Positions 1 through 9,421 of a stretch of DNA of 64,000 nucleotides are shown here, in pieces (within the stretch, counting starts at the first letter, position 1; each line of letters begins with the position of its first letter). A model generated the notes under the pieces. The model had not been told where the DNA came from, did not search any database, and saw nothing but the letters and a program-made list of their open reading frames with translations. The translations under genes were made by a program, and so were the position numbers. Origin of the DNA: Variovorax sp. PMC12 (GTDB lineage: Bacteria > Pseudomonadota > Gammaproteobacteria > Burkholderiales > Burkholderiaceae_C); NCBI RefSeq assembly GCF_003019815.1, contig NZ_CP027773.1, positions 3,111,001-3,175,000 on the forward strand, read 5' to 3'.

Positions 1-1
1 A

Positions 2-388
2 CCGCCTCCACCGGCGCCTCCCCCTGCTGCCCCGGAACCCGAGACCTCTGCGGCCGCGCCCGCAACCGATCCGCTGGCCCCGCTCATCGAAGCCCTGCGC
101 AGCGGCGACTCGATCATCATCTTCCCCGAGGGCACGCGCGGCCACACCGGCGAGCCGCAGAAGTTCAAGTCGGGCCTCTACGCGCTCGCCACCATGTTCC
201 CCGAGGTGGTGCTGGTGCCGGCCTGGATCGACAACGTGCAGCGCGTCATGCCCAAGGGCGAGATCGTGCCCGTGCCCATTCTTTGCTCCGTCACCTTCGG
301 CGCGCCGATCCGCGTCGAGGAAGGCGAGGAGCGCCGTCCCTTCCTCGACCGTGCACGCGCCGCGGTGATCGCTTTGCGCGATGTCTGA
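2..388 (+). CDS. PlsC-type lysophospholipid acyltransferase, C-terminal part
   Basis: The reading frame is open from the window edge, so the N-terminus and the HX4D catalytic motif lie outside. The FPEGTR substrate-binding motif of 1-acylglycerol-3-phosphate acyltransferases is at bases 122-139. It is followed by a KFKSG stretch and a V-L-V-P-A segment typical of the PlsC fold. Such enzymes transfer an acyl chain to lysophosphatidic acid at the inner membrane. Just before the motif is a Pro/Ala-rich low-complexity stretch (bases 2-75) that is not part of the usual PlsC core and looks like an insertion between catalytic motifs. The CdsA-like gene downstream is on the same strand and would use its product, phosphatidate. 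Family is confident; the exact lysolipid substrate is not known. Confidence 0.85.
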   Translation, partial: PPPPAPPPAAPEPETSAAAPATDPLAPLIEALRSGDSIIIFPEGTRGHTGEPQKFKSGLYALATMFPEVVLVPAWIDNVQRVMPKGEIVPVPILCSVTFGAPIRVEEGEERRPFLDRARAAVIALRDV

Positions 389-432
389 CATGAAGCACTT
401 CTCGATCGGCCTGCACAACAGCCGCGCCCATT

Positions 433-528
433 GTGTGAAGGGCGCCGGGTGGCTCCCGCAGCGAAATAAAGGAGGAGGCCGCAGGCCGGGGGACATTCGC
501 GGAGGGAGCTACCCGGTGGCCTTCACAC
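433..528. repeat. Large interrupted inverted repeat between plsC-like and cdsA-like genes
   Basis: Left arm 433-459 (begins GTGTGAAGG) and right arm 499-528 (ends CCTTCACAC) are near-complementary over about 27 bp with a few mismatches. The interior contains a small nested GGCC-gca-GGCC hairpin at 477-487. It fills most of the 172 bp between the two genes. It looks like an intergenic repeat element or a large RNA hairpin. No T-run follows it, so a simple intrinsic terminator is unlikely. Confidence 0.6.
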
Positions 529-560
529 ACGCCCTGAACAAACCCGAAGCGCAGTAAAAA

Positions 561-1550
561 ATGAACCAGTTCCTGCGCAACCTGACCCCGACCCAGCAGG
601 TCGCCGCCCTCTTCCTCATCGTCTTCGGCGTGCTCGCGATCGTGAGCGCCACCGCGTTCTTCCTCACCTTCAGGGAACGCCGCAACCCCGTGCACGACGC
701 CGCCTGGCAGGCCGAGCTGGCCCACTTCCGCGGACTGCTCGGCACCACCTGGTTCATGGCCGTGATCTTCTGGATCGGCTGGGCGCTGGGCGAGACGGTG
801 GCCACCGTGCTCTTCGCGCTGATCGCCTTCTTCTCGCTGCGCGAATTCATCACCCTCTCGCCCACGCGGCGCGGCGACCACCGCAGCCTCATCCTCGCCT
901 TCTTCGTCGTGCTGCCGATCCAGTTCTGGCTCGTCGCCACCGCGCGCTTCGACCTTTTCACCGTCTTCATCCCGGTCTACGTGTTCCTCGCCATTCCGGT
1001 GGCGAGCGCGCTGGCCAACGACCCGAGCCAATTCCTCGAACGCAACGCCAAGCTGCAGTGGGGCATCATGGTCTGCGTCTACGGCATGAGCCACGTGCCC
1101 GCGCTGCTGCTGCTGAGCTTCCCCGGCTACGAATGCAAGAGCGCCTTCCTCGTGTTCTTCCTAGTGTTCGTGGTGCAGACCTCGGTGCTGGTGCAGCACC
1201 TCATCTCGCGCCGCACCCAGCGCGCGCCCTTCGCGCCCAACGTGAGCCGCAGCTTCAACTGGACCAGCTGGGGCATCGGCATCGTGGTGGCGAGCCTGGT
1301 GGGCGCGCTGTTCTCCTTCATCACGCCGTTCAAGTTCGCCCAGGCGCTCGCGGTGTCGGTCATCGCATGCATCGCCGGGTCGATGGGGCACCTGGTGATG
1401 AAGGCGCTAAAGCGCGACCGCGGCATTCCCAACTGGGGCAAGAAGGGCGTGGGCGTGACCGGGGCCAACGGGCTGCTCGACCGCGTCGACGCGCTGTGCT
1501 TCGCGGCGCCGATCTTCTTCCACTCGATCCGCTGGTACTTCAACGCCTGA
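561..1550 (+). CDS. Phosphatidate cytidylyltransferase family protein (CdsA-like)
   Basis: A 329-residue polytopic membrane protein with about eight hydrophobic segments. The C-terminal region (residues about 280-315) carries K-R-D-R-G-I-P, then G-L-L-D-R-V-D, matching the CdsA signature in which a basic stretch is followed by G-x-x-D-R-x-D. The family makes CDP-diacylglycerol from phosphatidate and CTP at the inner membrane, the branch point to phosphatidylethanolamine, phosphatidylglycerol and cardiolipin. The plsC-like gene lies upstream, so substrate maker and user are adjacent. The GHGG-type residues of classical CdsA are not perfectly matched, so this may be a divergent paralogue rather than the only housekeeping enzyme. 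The ATG at 561 has a weak Shine-Dalgarno sequence. Confidence 0.8.
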   Translation: MNQFLRNLTPTQQVAALFLIVFGVLAIVSATAFFLTFRERRNPVHDAAWQAELAHFRGLLGTTWFMAVIFWIGWALGETVATVLFALIAFFSLREFITLSPTRRGDHRSLILAFFVVLPIQFWLVATARFDLFTVFIPVYVFLAIPVASALANDPSQFLERNAKLQWGIMVCVYGMSHVPALLLLSFPGYECKSAFLVFFLVFVVQTSVLVQHLISRRTQRAPFAPNVSRSFNWTSWGIGIVVASLVGALFSFITPFKFAQALAVSVIACIAGSMGHLVMKALKRDRGIPNWGKKGVGVTGANGLLDRVDALCFAAPIFFHSIRWYFNA

Positions 1551-1575
1551 GGCAGCAAAGGCCTCCTTCCTGTTC

Positions 1576-2124
1576 ATGCGAATTCTCGGCATCGACCCCG
1601 GCTTGCAGACCACCGGCTTCGGCGTGGTCGACGCGGACGGCCATGCGCTGCGCTACGTGGCCAGCGGCACCATCAGCACGCGGCACCTGGGCACCGGCAA
1701 CCTGCCGGCACGGCTCAAGGTGCTGTTCGACGGCATTGCGGAAATCACGGCGCGCTACCAGCCCGATGCGTCGGCGGTGGAAATCATCTTCGTCAACGTC
1801 AACCCGCAGTCGACCCTGCTGCTGGGGCAGGCGCGCGGCGCGTGCGTGACCTCGCTGGTCAACAGCAACCTCTCGGTGGCCGAATACACGGCGCTGCAGA
1901 TGAAGAAGGCCGTGGCCGGGCACGGGCAGGCCGCCAAGGCGCAGGTGCAGGAGATGGTGAAGCGCCTGCTCGACCTGCCGGGCCTGCCCGGCGCCGACGC
2001 GGCCGATGCGCTGGGCATCGCCATCACGCATGCGCAGGTGGGGCGTTCGATGGCGCGGCTCGCGCAGGCGGCCGAGCTTTCGAAGACGCATGCCGGCACC
2101 TACCGGCAAGGCCGCTCGCGCTGA
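1576..2124 (+). CDS. ruvC: Crossover junction endodeoxyribonuclease RuvC
   Basis: 182 residues, the usual RuvC length. The protein opens with the G-I-D-P-G motif (Asp7), and the other acidic metal ligands are at Glu69 and at Asp141 and Asp144 in the G-A-D-A-A-D segment. RuvC dimers cut Holliday junctions made by RecA and moved by RuvAB, completing recombinational repair. The gene begins 25 bp after the cdsA-like stop on the same strand. Its stop codon is one base from the stop of the convergent PLP-enzyme gene, leaving no room for a terminator. ruvA and ruvB are not in the window. Confidence 0.96.
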   Translation: MRILGIDPGLQTTGFGVVDADGHALRYVASGTISTRHLGTGNLPARLKVLFDGIAEITARYQPDASAVEIIFVNVNPQSTLLLGQARGACVTSLVNSNLSVAEYTALQMKKAVAGHGQAAKAQVQEMVKRLLDLPGLPGADAADALGIAITHAQVGRSMARLAQAAELSKTHAGTYRQGRSR

Positions 2125-2125
2125 C

Positions 2126-3448
2126 TCAGCGCACGATGTAACGCAGCTCGCCCAGGCGCTTGCGGCGCTCGCGCACTTCGGCCGCCACCGAGGCGGCGTC
2201 GCCTTGCAGGGCGCGCGAGATCCACGACGCCAGCTGCGGCATGTCCTCGGCCGTGAAGCCGAGGCGCACGATCTCCGGCACGCCGAGCCGCAGGCCGTTG
2301 ATGTCGCCATCGACCGGCGAAATGGGCAGCCCGATGCCGCAGGCCAGCAGGCCGCCTTGCGCGAGCAGCTTCGCGGCGCGCTGCCCGCCGCCCCAGCGCG
2401 CGGCCTCGACCGCCAGCTGGTGCGACTGCGTGAAGCCGCGCGCCTTGGCGAACACCGGCAGCCCCTGGGCATCGAGCGCGCGCGCCAGTGCCTGCGCGGT
2501 CTCGCGCATCGCAACCGCATAGGCCTTGCCGTGAACCTTCCAGTCGAGCAGCCCGCGGGCCAGCGCGGCGGTGCGGCCCGCGTCCGAATTGGCCGTGAGG
2601 CCGGGATAGGCGATGGCGTCGATGCGCTCCATCAGCGCCGCGTCGTTCGACACGATCAGCCCGCCCGCCGGTCCGCCCAGGCTCTTGTAGGTGCTCATGG
2701 TGATGGCATGCGCGCCCTCTTCGAGCGGCTGCGGCCATGCCTTGCCGGCCACCATGCCCGACAGGTGCGCGGCGTCGAACAGCAGCTTCGCGCCCACGCT
2801 GTCGGCAATCTCGCGGATGGCGGGCACGGGGTGCGGAAAGAGATTGAGGCTGCCGCCGATGGTGATGAGCTTCGGTTTCACCTCGCGCGCCAGCCGGGCC
2901 AGCGCGGCCACGTCGACGGTGTAGCCGTCGGCATCGACGGGCGCCGGCACGGTCTTCAGGCCGTAGAGCCCGGCCGCGCCCGCCGCATGGTGCGTGACGT
3001 GGCCTCCGATGGTGGCGGGTGGCGCGATGATGGTGTCGCCGGGCTGGCAAGTGGCCATGAACACATAGAGATTCGACAGCGCGCCGGAGCCCACGCGCAC
3101 CTCAGCGAACTTGGCGCCGAACACCTCGGCCGCCAGCTCGGCGGCGACCACCTCGATGCGCTCGATGGCTTCCAGCCCCATCTCGTATTTGTCGCCGGGA
3201 TAGCCGAGCGACGGGCGCGAGCCGAGCCCGCGCGACAGCAGGGCCTCGGCCGCCGGGTTCATGACGTTGGTGGCGGGGTTGAGGTTCAGGCCGTCGACAT
3301 CGTGGATGCGGTGGTTGTCGGCCACCAGCCGCTCGATCTCGGCGGCGACACCGGCCGCATCGCGCACTGCGGCATCGGCGGCGATGGAGAGCACGTGGTC
3401 TTCGCTGGCGGCGGGAACCCAGGGGCGGCGTTGCAGGGCGGCTGGCAT
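2126..3448 (-). CDS. PLP-dependent serine hydroxymethyltransferase-like enzyme (possible alpha-methylserine aldolase)
   Basis: 440 residues from the ATG at 3448; an in-frame ATG at 3484 would add 12. It has the type I PLP fold of SHMT. The Schiff-base lysine is Lys255 in T-M-S-T-Y-K-S-L-G-G-P, and the PLP-ring Asp/His pair is in F-D-A-A-H (225-228). The sequence is well away from housekeeping GlyA: Y-K-S-L-G-G-P replaces the usual T-H-K-T-L-R-G-P. Folate-independent alpha-methylserine aldolases, which act on L-alanine and formaldehyde, are known from Variovorax and belong to this group. That function fits but is inferred. The divergent LysR gene 120 bp away is the likely regulator. Confidence 0.75.
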   Translation of the reverse strand: MPAALQRRPWVPAASEDHVLSIAADAAVRDAAGVAAEIERLVADNHRIHDVDGLNLNPATNVMNPAAEALLSRGLGSRPSLGYPGDKYEMGLEAIERIEVVAAELAAEVFGAKFAEVRVGSGALSNLYVFMATCQPGDTIIAPPATIGGHVTHHAAGAAGLYGLKTVPAPVDADGYTVDVAALARLAREVKPKLITIGGSLNLFPHPVPAIREIADSVGAKLLFDAAHLSGMVAGKAWPQPLEEGAHAITMSTYKSLGGPAGGLIVSNDAALMERIDAIAYPGLTANSDAGRTAALARGLLDWKVHGKAYAVAMRETAQALARALDAQGLPVFAKARGFTQSHQLAVEAARWGGGQRAAKLLAQGGLLACGIGLPISPVDGDINGLRLGVPEIVRLGFTAEDMPQLASWISRALQGDAASVAAEVRERRKRLGELRYIVR

Positions 3449-3568
3449 GCGGCGTATCTCGCTGGAAGTGGTGTGTGGCCGCATCGTCGCGCGCCGCACG
3501 GCAGCGGGCAAACCGGATAATCTGTGCCCCAGCCTTAGAAAAACTTGGCCTGATCTTCCTTGTTCTCG

Positions 3569-4552
3569 ATGCCGCTCGCACCGCCCCACCCCCGCCTGCC
3601 TCCGCACACCGCCGTGCGTGCCTTCGAAGCGGCCGCGCGCCATGGCAGCTTCGCGCGGGCGGCGGAAGAGCTGTTCGTCACCCCGGCCGCCGTCGCGCAG
3701 CAGATCAAGGCGCTGGAGAGCTGGGCCGGCGGCGCGCTGTTCGAACGGCACAGCCAGGGCATACGCCTGAGCGCGCACGGGCGGCGCGCCCTGCCTGCCC
3801 TCAGCGCCGCCGTCGACCAGCTCGGCCTCGCGGTGCAGGCGCTGCGCCACGAGACCCAGACCGCCGCTCGCCGCAGCACGCTGCAAGTGGCGGCCCTGCC
3901 TGCCGTGGCGCAGCTGTGGCTGTCGCCCCGGCTCTCGCGATTGAAGGCCGCGCTGCCCGGCGTGCAGGTGTCGGTGACGGCGCTCGAGCAGCCGCCGAAC
4001 TTTCGCCGCGAGCCCTTCGACCTGGGGTTGTTCTATGCGCGGGCCGGTGAGCACATCGAGACGGCAGTCGGCGCGCAAGCCATTCCTCTGGCGCGAGACC
4101 GGCTGCTTCCGGTCTGCAGTCCACGCCTGCAGCAGCCGTTGCCCAGCGGCCGGCCCCGATCGCTCGACGACCTGGCGGAACTGCTGGCCCGCTGTGGCGG
4201 CCTGCACGACACCGTGTGGCAAGACGACTGGCGGCGCTGGCTGCAAGCCACGCGCGCCGGCACCACGGCGGCCGAAGCCGATGCGCTGGCCGCGGGGCCG
4301 GACTTCTCGCTCTACAGCCTCGCGCTGCAGGCCGCGGTCGACGGCGAAGGTGTGCTGATGGGCCGTGAACAGCTCGTCGCGCCGCTGCTCGCCCAAGGCA
4401 GGCTGCATGCGCCATGGGGACGGCCTAAGACACTGGGAGATACCGTCATGCTGCTGGTGCCGGCCCATCGCAAGGGGCCGCTGCTGGCGCAGCAGGTGCA
4501 GGCGCTGCAGGCGTTGGCCGCCTTGAGTGCCAGGGCCTGCGGCGTCGGCTAG
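3569..4552 (+). CDS. LysR-family transcriptional regulator, GcvA-like
   Basis: 327 residues from ATG 3569; a TTG three codons earlier is also possible. The N-terminal winged helix-turn-helix (about residues 8-65) reads V-R-A-F-E-A-A-A-R, then A-E-E-L-F-V-T-P-A-A-V, the signature of GcvA-type LTTRs. The rest is a periplasmic-binding-like effector domain. It is divergent from the SHMT-like gene with about 120 bp between them, so it probably senses a related amino acid and controls that gene. Its stop codon overlaps the stop of the convergent small membrane protein gene. The effector is unknown. Confidence 0.85.
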   Translation: MPLAPPHPRLPPHTAVRAFEAAARHGSFARAAEELFVTPAAVAQQIKALESWAGGALFERHSQGIRLSAHGRRALPALSAAVDQLGLAVQALRHETQTAARRSTLQVAALPAVAQLWLSPRLSRLKAALPGVQVSVTALEQPPNFRREPFDLGLFYARAGEHIETAVGAQAIPLARDRLLPVCSPRLQQPLPSGRPRSLDDLAELLARCGGLHDTVWQDDWRRWLQATRAGTTAAEADALAAGPDFSLYSLALQAAVDGEGVLMGREQLVAPLLAQGRLHAPWGRPKTLGDTVMLLVPAHRKGPLLAQQVQALQALAALSARACGVG

Positions 4553-4725
4553 GCCACGCGCTCGGCGATCAGCACCGCGAAGAAACCGAACGCCGCCAGC
4601 AGCGTCCACTTCAGTACGATCCAGCCGAAGCGCCGGTACTTGACCTGCCCGGTGCCCGCATAGAACGCAAAGGACACGCCCGCCACCAGCAGAAGCAGCA
4701 GGATGGCCCAGCGGAAAAGAAGCAT
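4549..4725 (-). CDS. Small two-helix inner-membrane protein (58 aa)
   Basis: A 58-residue open frame starting at ATG 4725. It is almost entirely two hydrophobic helices (about residues 5-22 and 35-53) joined by a short basic loop, Q-V-K-Y-R-R-F. It lies 24 bp downstream of lpxC on the same strand and may be the last gene of the dcw-lpxC transcription unit. Codon third positions are strongly G/C, as in neighbouring real genes. Function unknown. The stop codon overlaps that of the convergent LysR gene. Confidence 0.65.
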   Translation of the reverse strand: MLLFRWAILLLLLVAGVSFAFYAGTGQVKYRRFGWIVLKWTLLAAFGFFAVLIAERVA

Positions 4726-4749
4726 GTGTGAACGTGGCCTGCGCCGGGT

Positions 4750-5673
4750 CTACCAGGCGCGGGCGACTTCGCCGAAGCCGCGCGGTGCGCGCTTCTCGTC
4801 TTCGAAGGTCACGACTTCGTAGGCGTCGCTGTGCGAGAGCAGCTCGCGCAGCAGCTTGTTGTTCAGCGCATGGCCCGAGCGGAACGCGGTGTACGCGGCC
4901 AGCAGCGGCTTGCCGATGATGTACAGGTCGCCCATGGCGTCGAGGATCTTGTGCTTCACGAACTCGTCGTCGTAGCGCAGGCCGCCTGCATTGAGCACCT
5001 TGGTGTCGTCCATCACGATGGCGTTGTCCAGGCCACCGCCGAGCGCGAGGCCCTTGCTGCGCATGTACTCGACCTCTTTCGTGAAGCCGAAGGTGCGGGC
5101 GCGCGCGATGTCGCGGCTGTAGGAGTCGGTGCCCAGGTCGAACTCCACGCGCTGGCCGGTGGAATTGACGACGCGGTGGTCGAAGTCGATCTCGAAGCTC
5201 AGCTTGAAGCCGTGGTACGGCTCCAGCCGCGCCCACTTCTCGTTGGCGCCCTCGCCCTCGCGCACCTCGACCTTGCGGGTCACGCGAATGAAGCGGCGCG
5301 GCGCCTTCTGCAGCGCGATGCCCGCGCTCTGCAGCAGGAACACGAACGAAGAGGCCGACCCGTCGAGGATCGGCACTTCGTCGGCCGTGATGTCGATGTA
5401 GAGGTTGTCGATGCCGAGGCCCGCGCAGGCCGACATGATGTGCTCGACGGTCTGCACCTTGGCGCCACCGGTGGAGACCGTGGACGCCAGTCGCGTGTCG
5501 GTGACCGACTCGGCGGTCATGCGGATGTCGACAGGCTCCGGCAGGTCGACGCGGCGGAACACGATGCCCGTGTCGGCCGGGGCCGGTCGCAGGGTCAGTT
5601 CCACGCGTTGGCCGCTGTGGAGCCCCACGCCCACGGCGCGGCTGATCGACTTGAGGGTTCGTTGTTGCAGCAC
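4750..5673 (-). CDS. lpxC: UDP-3-O-acyl-N-acetylglucosamine deacetylase LpxC
   Basis: 307 residues from a GTG start at 5673, which gives the canonical N-terminus L-Q-Q-R-T-L-K. Earlier in-frame ATGs would add an unrelated tail. LpxC is the zinc amidase that catalyses the first committed step of lipid A synthesis. The zinc ligands are visible: the His of T-V-E-H-I-M-S, and the His and Asp of K-H-K-I-L-D-A-M-G-D. The general-base region F-R-S-G-H-A-L-N-N-K is also present. The gene follows ftsZ, the conserved proteobacterial position, but is separated from it by a 317-bp spacer containing a repeat, so it may have its own promoter. Confidence 0.96.
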   Translation of the reverse strand: MLQQRTLKSISRAVGVGLHSGQRVELTLRPAPADTGIVFRRVDLPEPVDIRMTAESVTDTRLASTVSTGGAKVQTVEHIMSACAGLGIDNLYIDITADEVPILDGSASSFVFLLQSAGIALQKAPRRFIRVTRKVEVREGEGANEKWARLEPYHGFKLSFEIDFDHRVVNSTGQRVEFDLGTDSYSRDIARARTFGFTKEVEYMRSKGLALGGGLDNAIVMDDTKVLNAGGLRYDDEFVKHKILDAMGDLYIIGKPLLAAYTAFRSGHALNNKLLRELLSHSDAYEVVTFEDEKRAPRGFGEVARAW

Positions 5674-5990
5674 GCCGGCGATTTTAGGCGCGCCACGGGG
5701 GTGGCGGCCTATGCCCCTGGCTATGGCACCGATAGACATGGGTTCTATGCAATCCCGCCGGATGCGCGCGAAATGGACGCAACGGGCACGAAGCGAACGC
5801 AGTGTGCAGAGCCGGTGAACGTCCCTTTCAGGTCGTCACCGTGGCCCCTTGCGAACCCTCGTGCCCGCTGCGTCCGGTCCGTCGATTCGCGGGACACCGC
5901 GGAACCGGCTTTGCCGGGCCGCAGGTGTCGCCCCCGGCAGGGGGTTGGCGAAGCGACACGAAGTGCGCGCAGCCTGGGGGCGAGCCAGGT
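5674..5990. other. ftsZ-lpxC intergenic spacer
   Basis: 317 bp without a supportable gene. The part next to ftsZ holds the repeat described at 5921-5987. The part next to lpxC is the likely 5' leader of lpxC; no convincing sigma-70 hexamers were recognised. Short open frames here are shadows with no Shine-Dalgarno sequence or family resemblance. Confidence 0.6.
5921..5987. repeat. GC-rich intergenic repeat, copy A
   Basis: Read on the minus strand this segment contains CCCCCAGGCTGCGC, then CACTTCGTG, then GCTTCGCC, then CCCCCTG and GGGGGCGA. The same word order appears in the ftsL-rsmH gap (22591-22673). It carries two nested inverted repeats, CCCCC/GGGGG (5931-5944) and GTGTCG/CGACAC (5925-5930 and 5954-5959). 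This is a dispersed intergenic element, function unknown. Confidence 0.65.
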
Positions 5991-7202
<1,212 letters not shown>

Positions 7203-7242
7203 TTCTAACTCCTTGAATCTTGCAGTTGCCGTTATGTGTCTA

Positions 7243-7272
7243 TGAATATTTCTTGTGCCGCGACTGGAACAA
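7243..7272 (-). promoter_or_regulatory. Candidate ftsZ promoter in ftsA-ftsZ gap
   Basis: On the minus strand TTGTTC (7272-7267) is followed after 18 bp by TATTCA (7248-7243), an acceptable sigma-70 pair about 40 bp upstream of the ftsZ start. The ftsA-ftsZ gap is 170 bp, far larger than the overlaps elsewhere in the cluster, and it is locally AT-richer, which fits a separate ftsZ promoter. Only the spacing and hexamers support it. Confidence 0.35.
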
Positions 7273-7372
7273 CGATGCGCTCGTCATGGCGGTGGACCTG
7301 TTCGTCGCCATCGCTCGTTGAAGTGCAATGGAGGGCTGCCGCGCGCGAGCCAGAGTGGAGACTTGATCATCG

Positions 7373-8602
7373 TCAGAAATTCCCCACTATGAAGTCCTTG
7401 AAGCGCCCGAATGCGGTTTTCACCGACCCGTTCTTCTGCGCGACCTTGAAGCCGCGCATGCGCGCGAAGCGTGCCTCTTCGAGAAGGCCCATGACTGTAG
7501 CGGCGCGAGGCTGCGCGACCATGTCAGACAACGCGCTGGAATACTTTGGAATGCCGCGTCGCACCGGCTTGAGGAAGATGTCCTCGCCGAGTTCGACCAT
7601 GCCGGGCATCACCGCGCTGCCGCCCGTGAGCACCACGCCCGACGACAGCACTTCTTCATAGCCCGACTCGCGCACCACCTGCTGCACCAGCGAGAAGATT
7701 TCCTCGATGCGCGGCTCGATCACGCCGGCCAACGCCTGCTTGCTCAGCATGCGCGGGCCGCGGTCGCCGAGTCCCGGCACTTCGACCTGCGTGTCGGGGT
7801 CGGCCAGCAGCTGCTTGGCGAAGCCGTTCTCGACCTTGATGTCTTCCGCGTCCTTGGTCGGCGTGCGCAGCGCCATCGCGATGTCGCTCGTGATGAGGTC
7901 ACCGGCGATCGGGATCACGGCCGTATGGCGGATCGCGCCGTTGGTGAAGATCGCCACGTCGGTGGTGCCCGCGCCGATGTCGACCAGCACCACGCCCAGT
8001 TCGCGCTCGTCCTCGGTCAGCACCGCCTGGCTGGAGGCCAGCGGGTTCAGCATCAGCTGGTCGACCTCCAGGCCGCAGCGGCGCACGCACTTGATGATGT
8101 TCTCGGCCGCGCTCTGCGCGCCGGTCACGATGTGCACCTTGGCCTCGAGCCGCATGCCGCTCATGCCGATCGGCTCCTTCACGTCCTGGCCGTCGATCAC
8201 GAACTCCTGCGGCTCCACCAGCAGCAGGCGCTGGTCGCTGGAGATGTTGATGGCGCGCGCCGTCTCCACCACGCGGGCCACGTCGGCGGGCGTCACTTCC
8301 TTGTCCTTCACCGCCACCATGCCGCTCGAGTTGATGCCCCGGATGTGGCTGCCGGTGATGCCGGTGTAGACCCGGCTGATCTTGCAGTCGGCCATCAGCT
8401 CGGCCTCTTTCAGCGCCTGCTGGATGCTCTGCACCGTGGCGTCGATGTTCACCACCACGCCGCGCTTGAGCCCGTTGCTCGGCGCGATGCCGAGGCCGGC
8501 CAGCTTGAGCTCGCCGCCGGGCAGCACCTCGGCCACCACCACCATCACTTTGGCGGTGCCGATGTCGAGTCCTACGACCAGGTCTTTGTATTCTTTGGGC
8601 AT
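7373..8602 (-). CDS. ftsA: Cell division protein FtsA
   Basis: 409 residues from ATG 8602, which has a GAGGA Shine-Dalgarno; longer in-frame starts are not supported. The actin-like ATPase fold is shown by the phosphate-1 loop G-L-D-I-G-T-A-K at the N-terminus and by V-L-V-D-I-G-A-G-T-T-D in the second lobe. The C-terminal F-K-D-F-I-V-G-N-F resembles the amphipathic membrane-targeting helix. FtsA anchors FtsZ filaments to the membrane and activates septal synthesis. It lies between ftsQ and ftsZ as in most proteobacteria. Confidence 0.97.
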   Translation of the reverse strand: MPKEYKDLVVGLDIGTAKVMVVVAEVLPGGELKLAGLGIAPSNGLKRGVVVNIDATVQSIQQALKEAELMADCKISRVYTGITGSHIRGINSSGMVAVKDKEVTPADVARVVETARAINISSDQRLLLVEPQEFVIDGQDVKEPIGMSGMRLEAKVHIVTGAQSAAENIIKCVRRCGLEVDQLMLNPLASSQAVLTEDERELGVVLVDIGAGTTDVAIFTNGAIRHTAVIPIAGDLITSDIAMALRTPTKDAEDIKVENGFAKQLLADPDTQVEVPGLGDRGPRMLSKQALAGVIEPRIEEIFSLVQQVVRESGYEEVLSSGVVLTGGSAVMPGMVELGEDIFLKPVRRGIPKYSSALSDMVAQPRAATVMGLLEEARFARMRGFKVAQKNGSVKTAFGRFKDFIVGNF

Positions 8603-8630
8603 TGATATGTCCTCGATTCCTCGGTATTCG

Positions 8631-9419
8631 CTACTTGATTTTTCTTGGGGCCTCTGGCGAGACCGTGGTGACGCCGCGCAGCCGCAATGCATACGCGTCG
8701 TTGTGGCGCAGATCGGCGCCTTCGACATCCGCCACCGTGCGGTGGTACTGGCCCGCGACCTGGGTCACGGTCTTCAGGAAGCGCTGCAGGCGGGCCGACA
8801 CTTCCTCGCCCTGGCCTCGGCCCAGCTCGATCTCGGCGCCGGTGTCCAGCACGACCTTCCAGCTGCCCCGGCTCGACAGCGTGAGCTCGTCGATGCTGAA
8901 GTCATACGGCTTGAACTGCGGCTGCAGCACGCGGTACATGCCCAGCACCTGGCCGGCCTGCTCGATCGGGCCGTCCAGGCGCGGCAGGTTGTCGTCCACC
9001 TCGGCCACATTGGCCTCGAACACGTCGCCGAAGCCGTTGATCAGCTTCGAGCCCGCTTCGTCGCCCCAGATGGCCACCGGCACCTGCTCGGTCAGCGTCA
9101 CGCGCAGCTTGTTCGGGAACTCGCGCCGCACCACCGCGCTGCGCACCCACGGCACCGACTCGAAGGCCGCGCGCGCGCGCAGCAGGTCGATGGTGAAGAA
9201 GTTGCCCTTGAGCTGCGGCGCCACGTTGGCGCGCAGCGTGACCGCGTTGTTGTGCGTGACCTCGCCGTCCACCTTGATGCCGACGATCGGGAAGAACGGC
9301 TGGCGCAGCACCCACCAGGCGCCCGCCGCAAGCAGCATGAGCGCCACCGCCGCGAACGCAAGGTTGGCGACGATGTTCATGAGCTTGACGTCGAAGGGCG
9401 CGGGGATGCTGTCAGCCAT
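8631..9419 (-). CDS. ftsQ: Cell division protein FtsQ
   Basis: 262 residues from ATG 9419, two bases beyond the ddl stop. A short cytoplasmic N-terminus precedes one transmembrane helix (about residues 18-38). A POTRA domain then begins at F-F-P-I-V-G-I-K-V-D-G, followed by the FtsQ beta domain with V-P-W-V-R-S-A-V-V-R-R and F-P-N-K-L. FtsQ is the periplasmic bridge that recruits FtsL/FtsB to the Z-ring. No ftsB is present in this cluster; it is usually elsewhere on the chromosome. Confidence 0.95.
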   Translation of the reverse strand: MADSIPAPFDVKLMNIVANLAFAAVALMLLAAGAWWVLRQPFFPIVGIKVDGEVTHNNAVTLRANVAPQLKGNFFTIDLLRARAAFESVPWVRSAVVRREFPNKLRVTLTEQVPVAIWGDEAGSKLINGFGDVFEANVAEVDDNLPRLDGPIEQAGQVLGMYRVLQPQFKPYDFSIDELTLSSRGSWKVVLDTGAEIELGRGQGEEVSARLQRFLKTVTQVAGQYHRTVADVEGADLRHNDAYALRLRGVTTVSPEAPRKIK

Positions 9420-9421
9420 GG

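Noticed and set aside
433..528. Cobalamin or other riboswitch upstream of the cdsA-like gene.
   Set aside because: The conserved cobalamin-box words are absent and the structure is a near-perfect simple inverted repeat.
381..557. A 58-codon frame overlapping the plsC end and preceding the cdsA-like gene.
   Set aside because: It runs through the inverted repeat at 433-528, has no Shine-Dalgarno and no recognisable family, so the repeat explains the sequence better.
2126..5236. A single very long open frame on the minus strand covering the SHMT-like gene, the LysR gene and part of lpxC.
   Set aside because: Only the section 2126-3448 has a coherent protein family. The rest is antisense to the LysR gene and frame-shifted against lpxC; high-GC DNA often leaves long antisense frames open.
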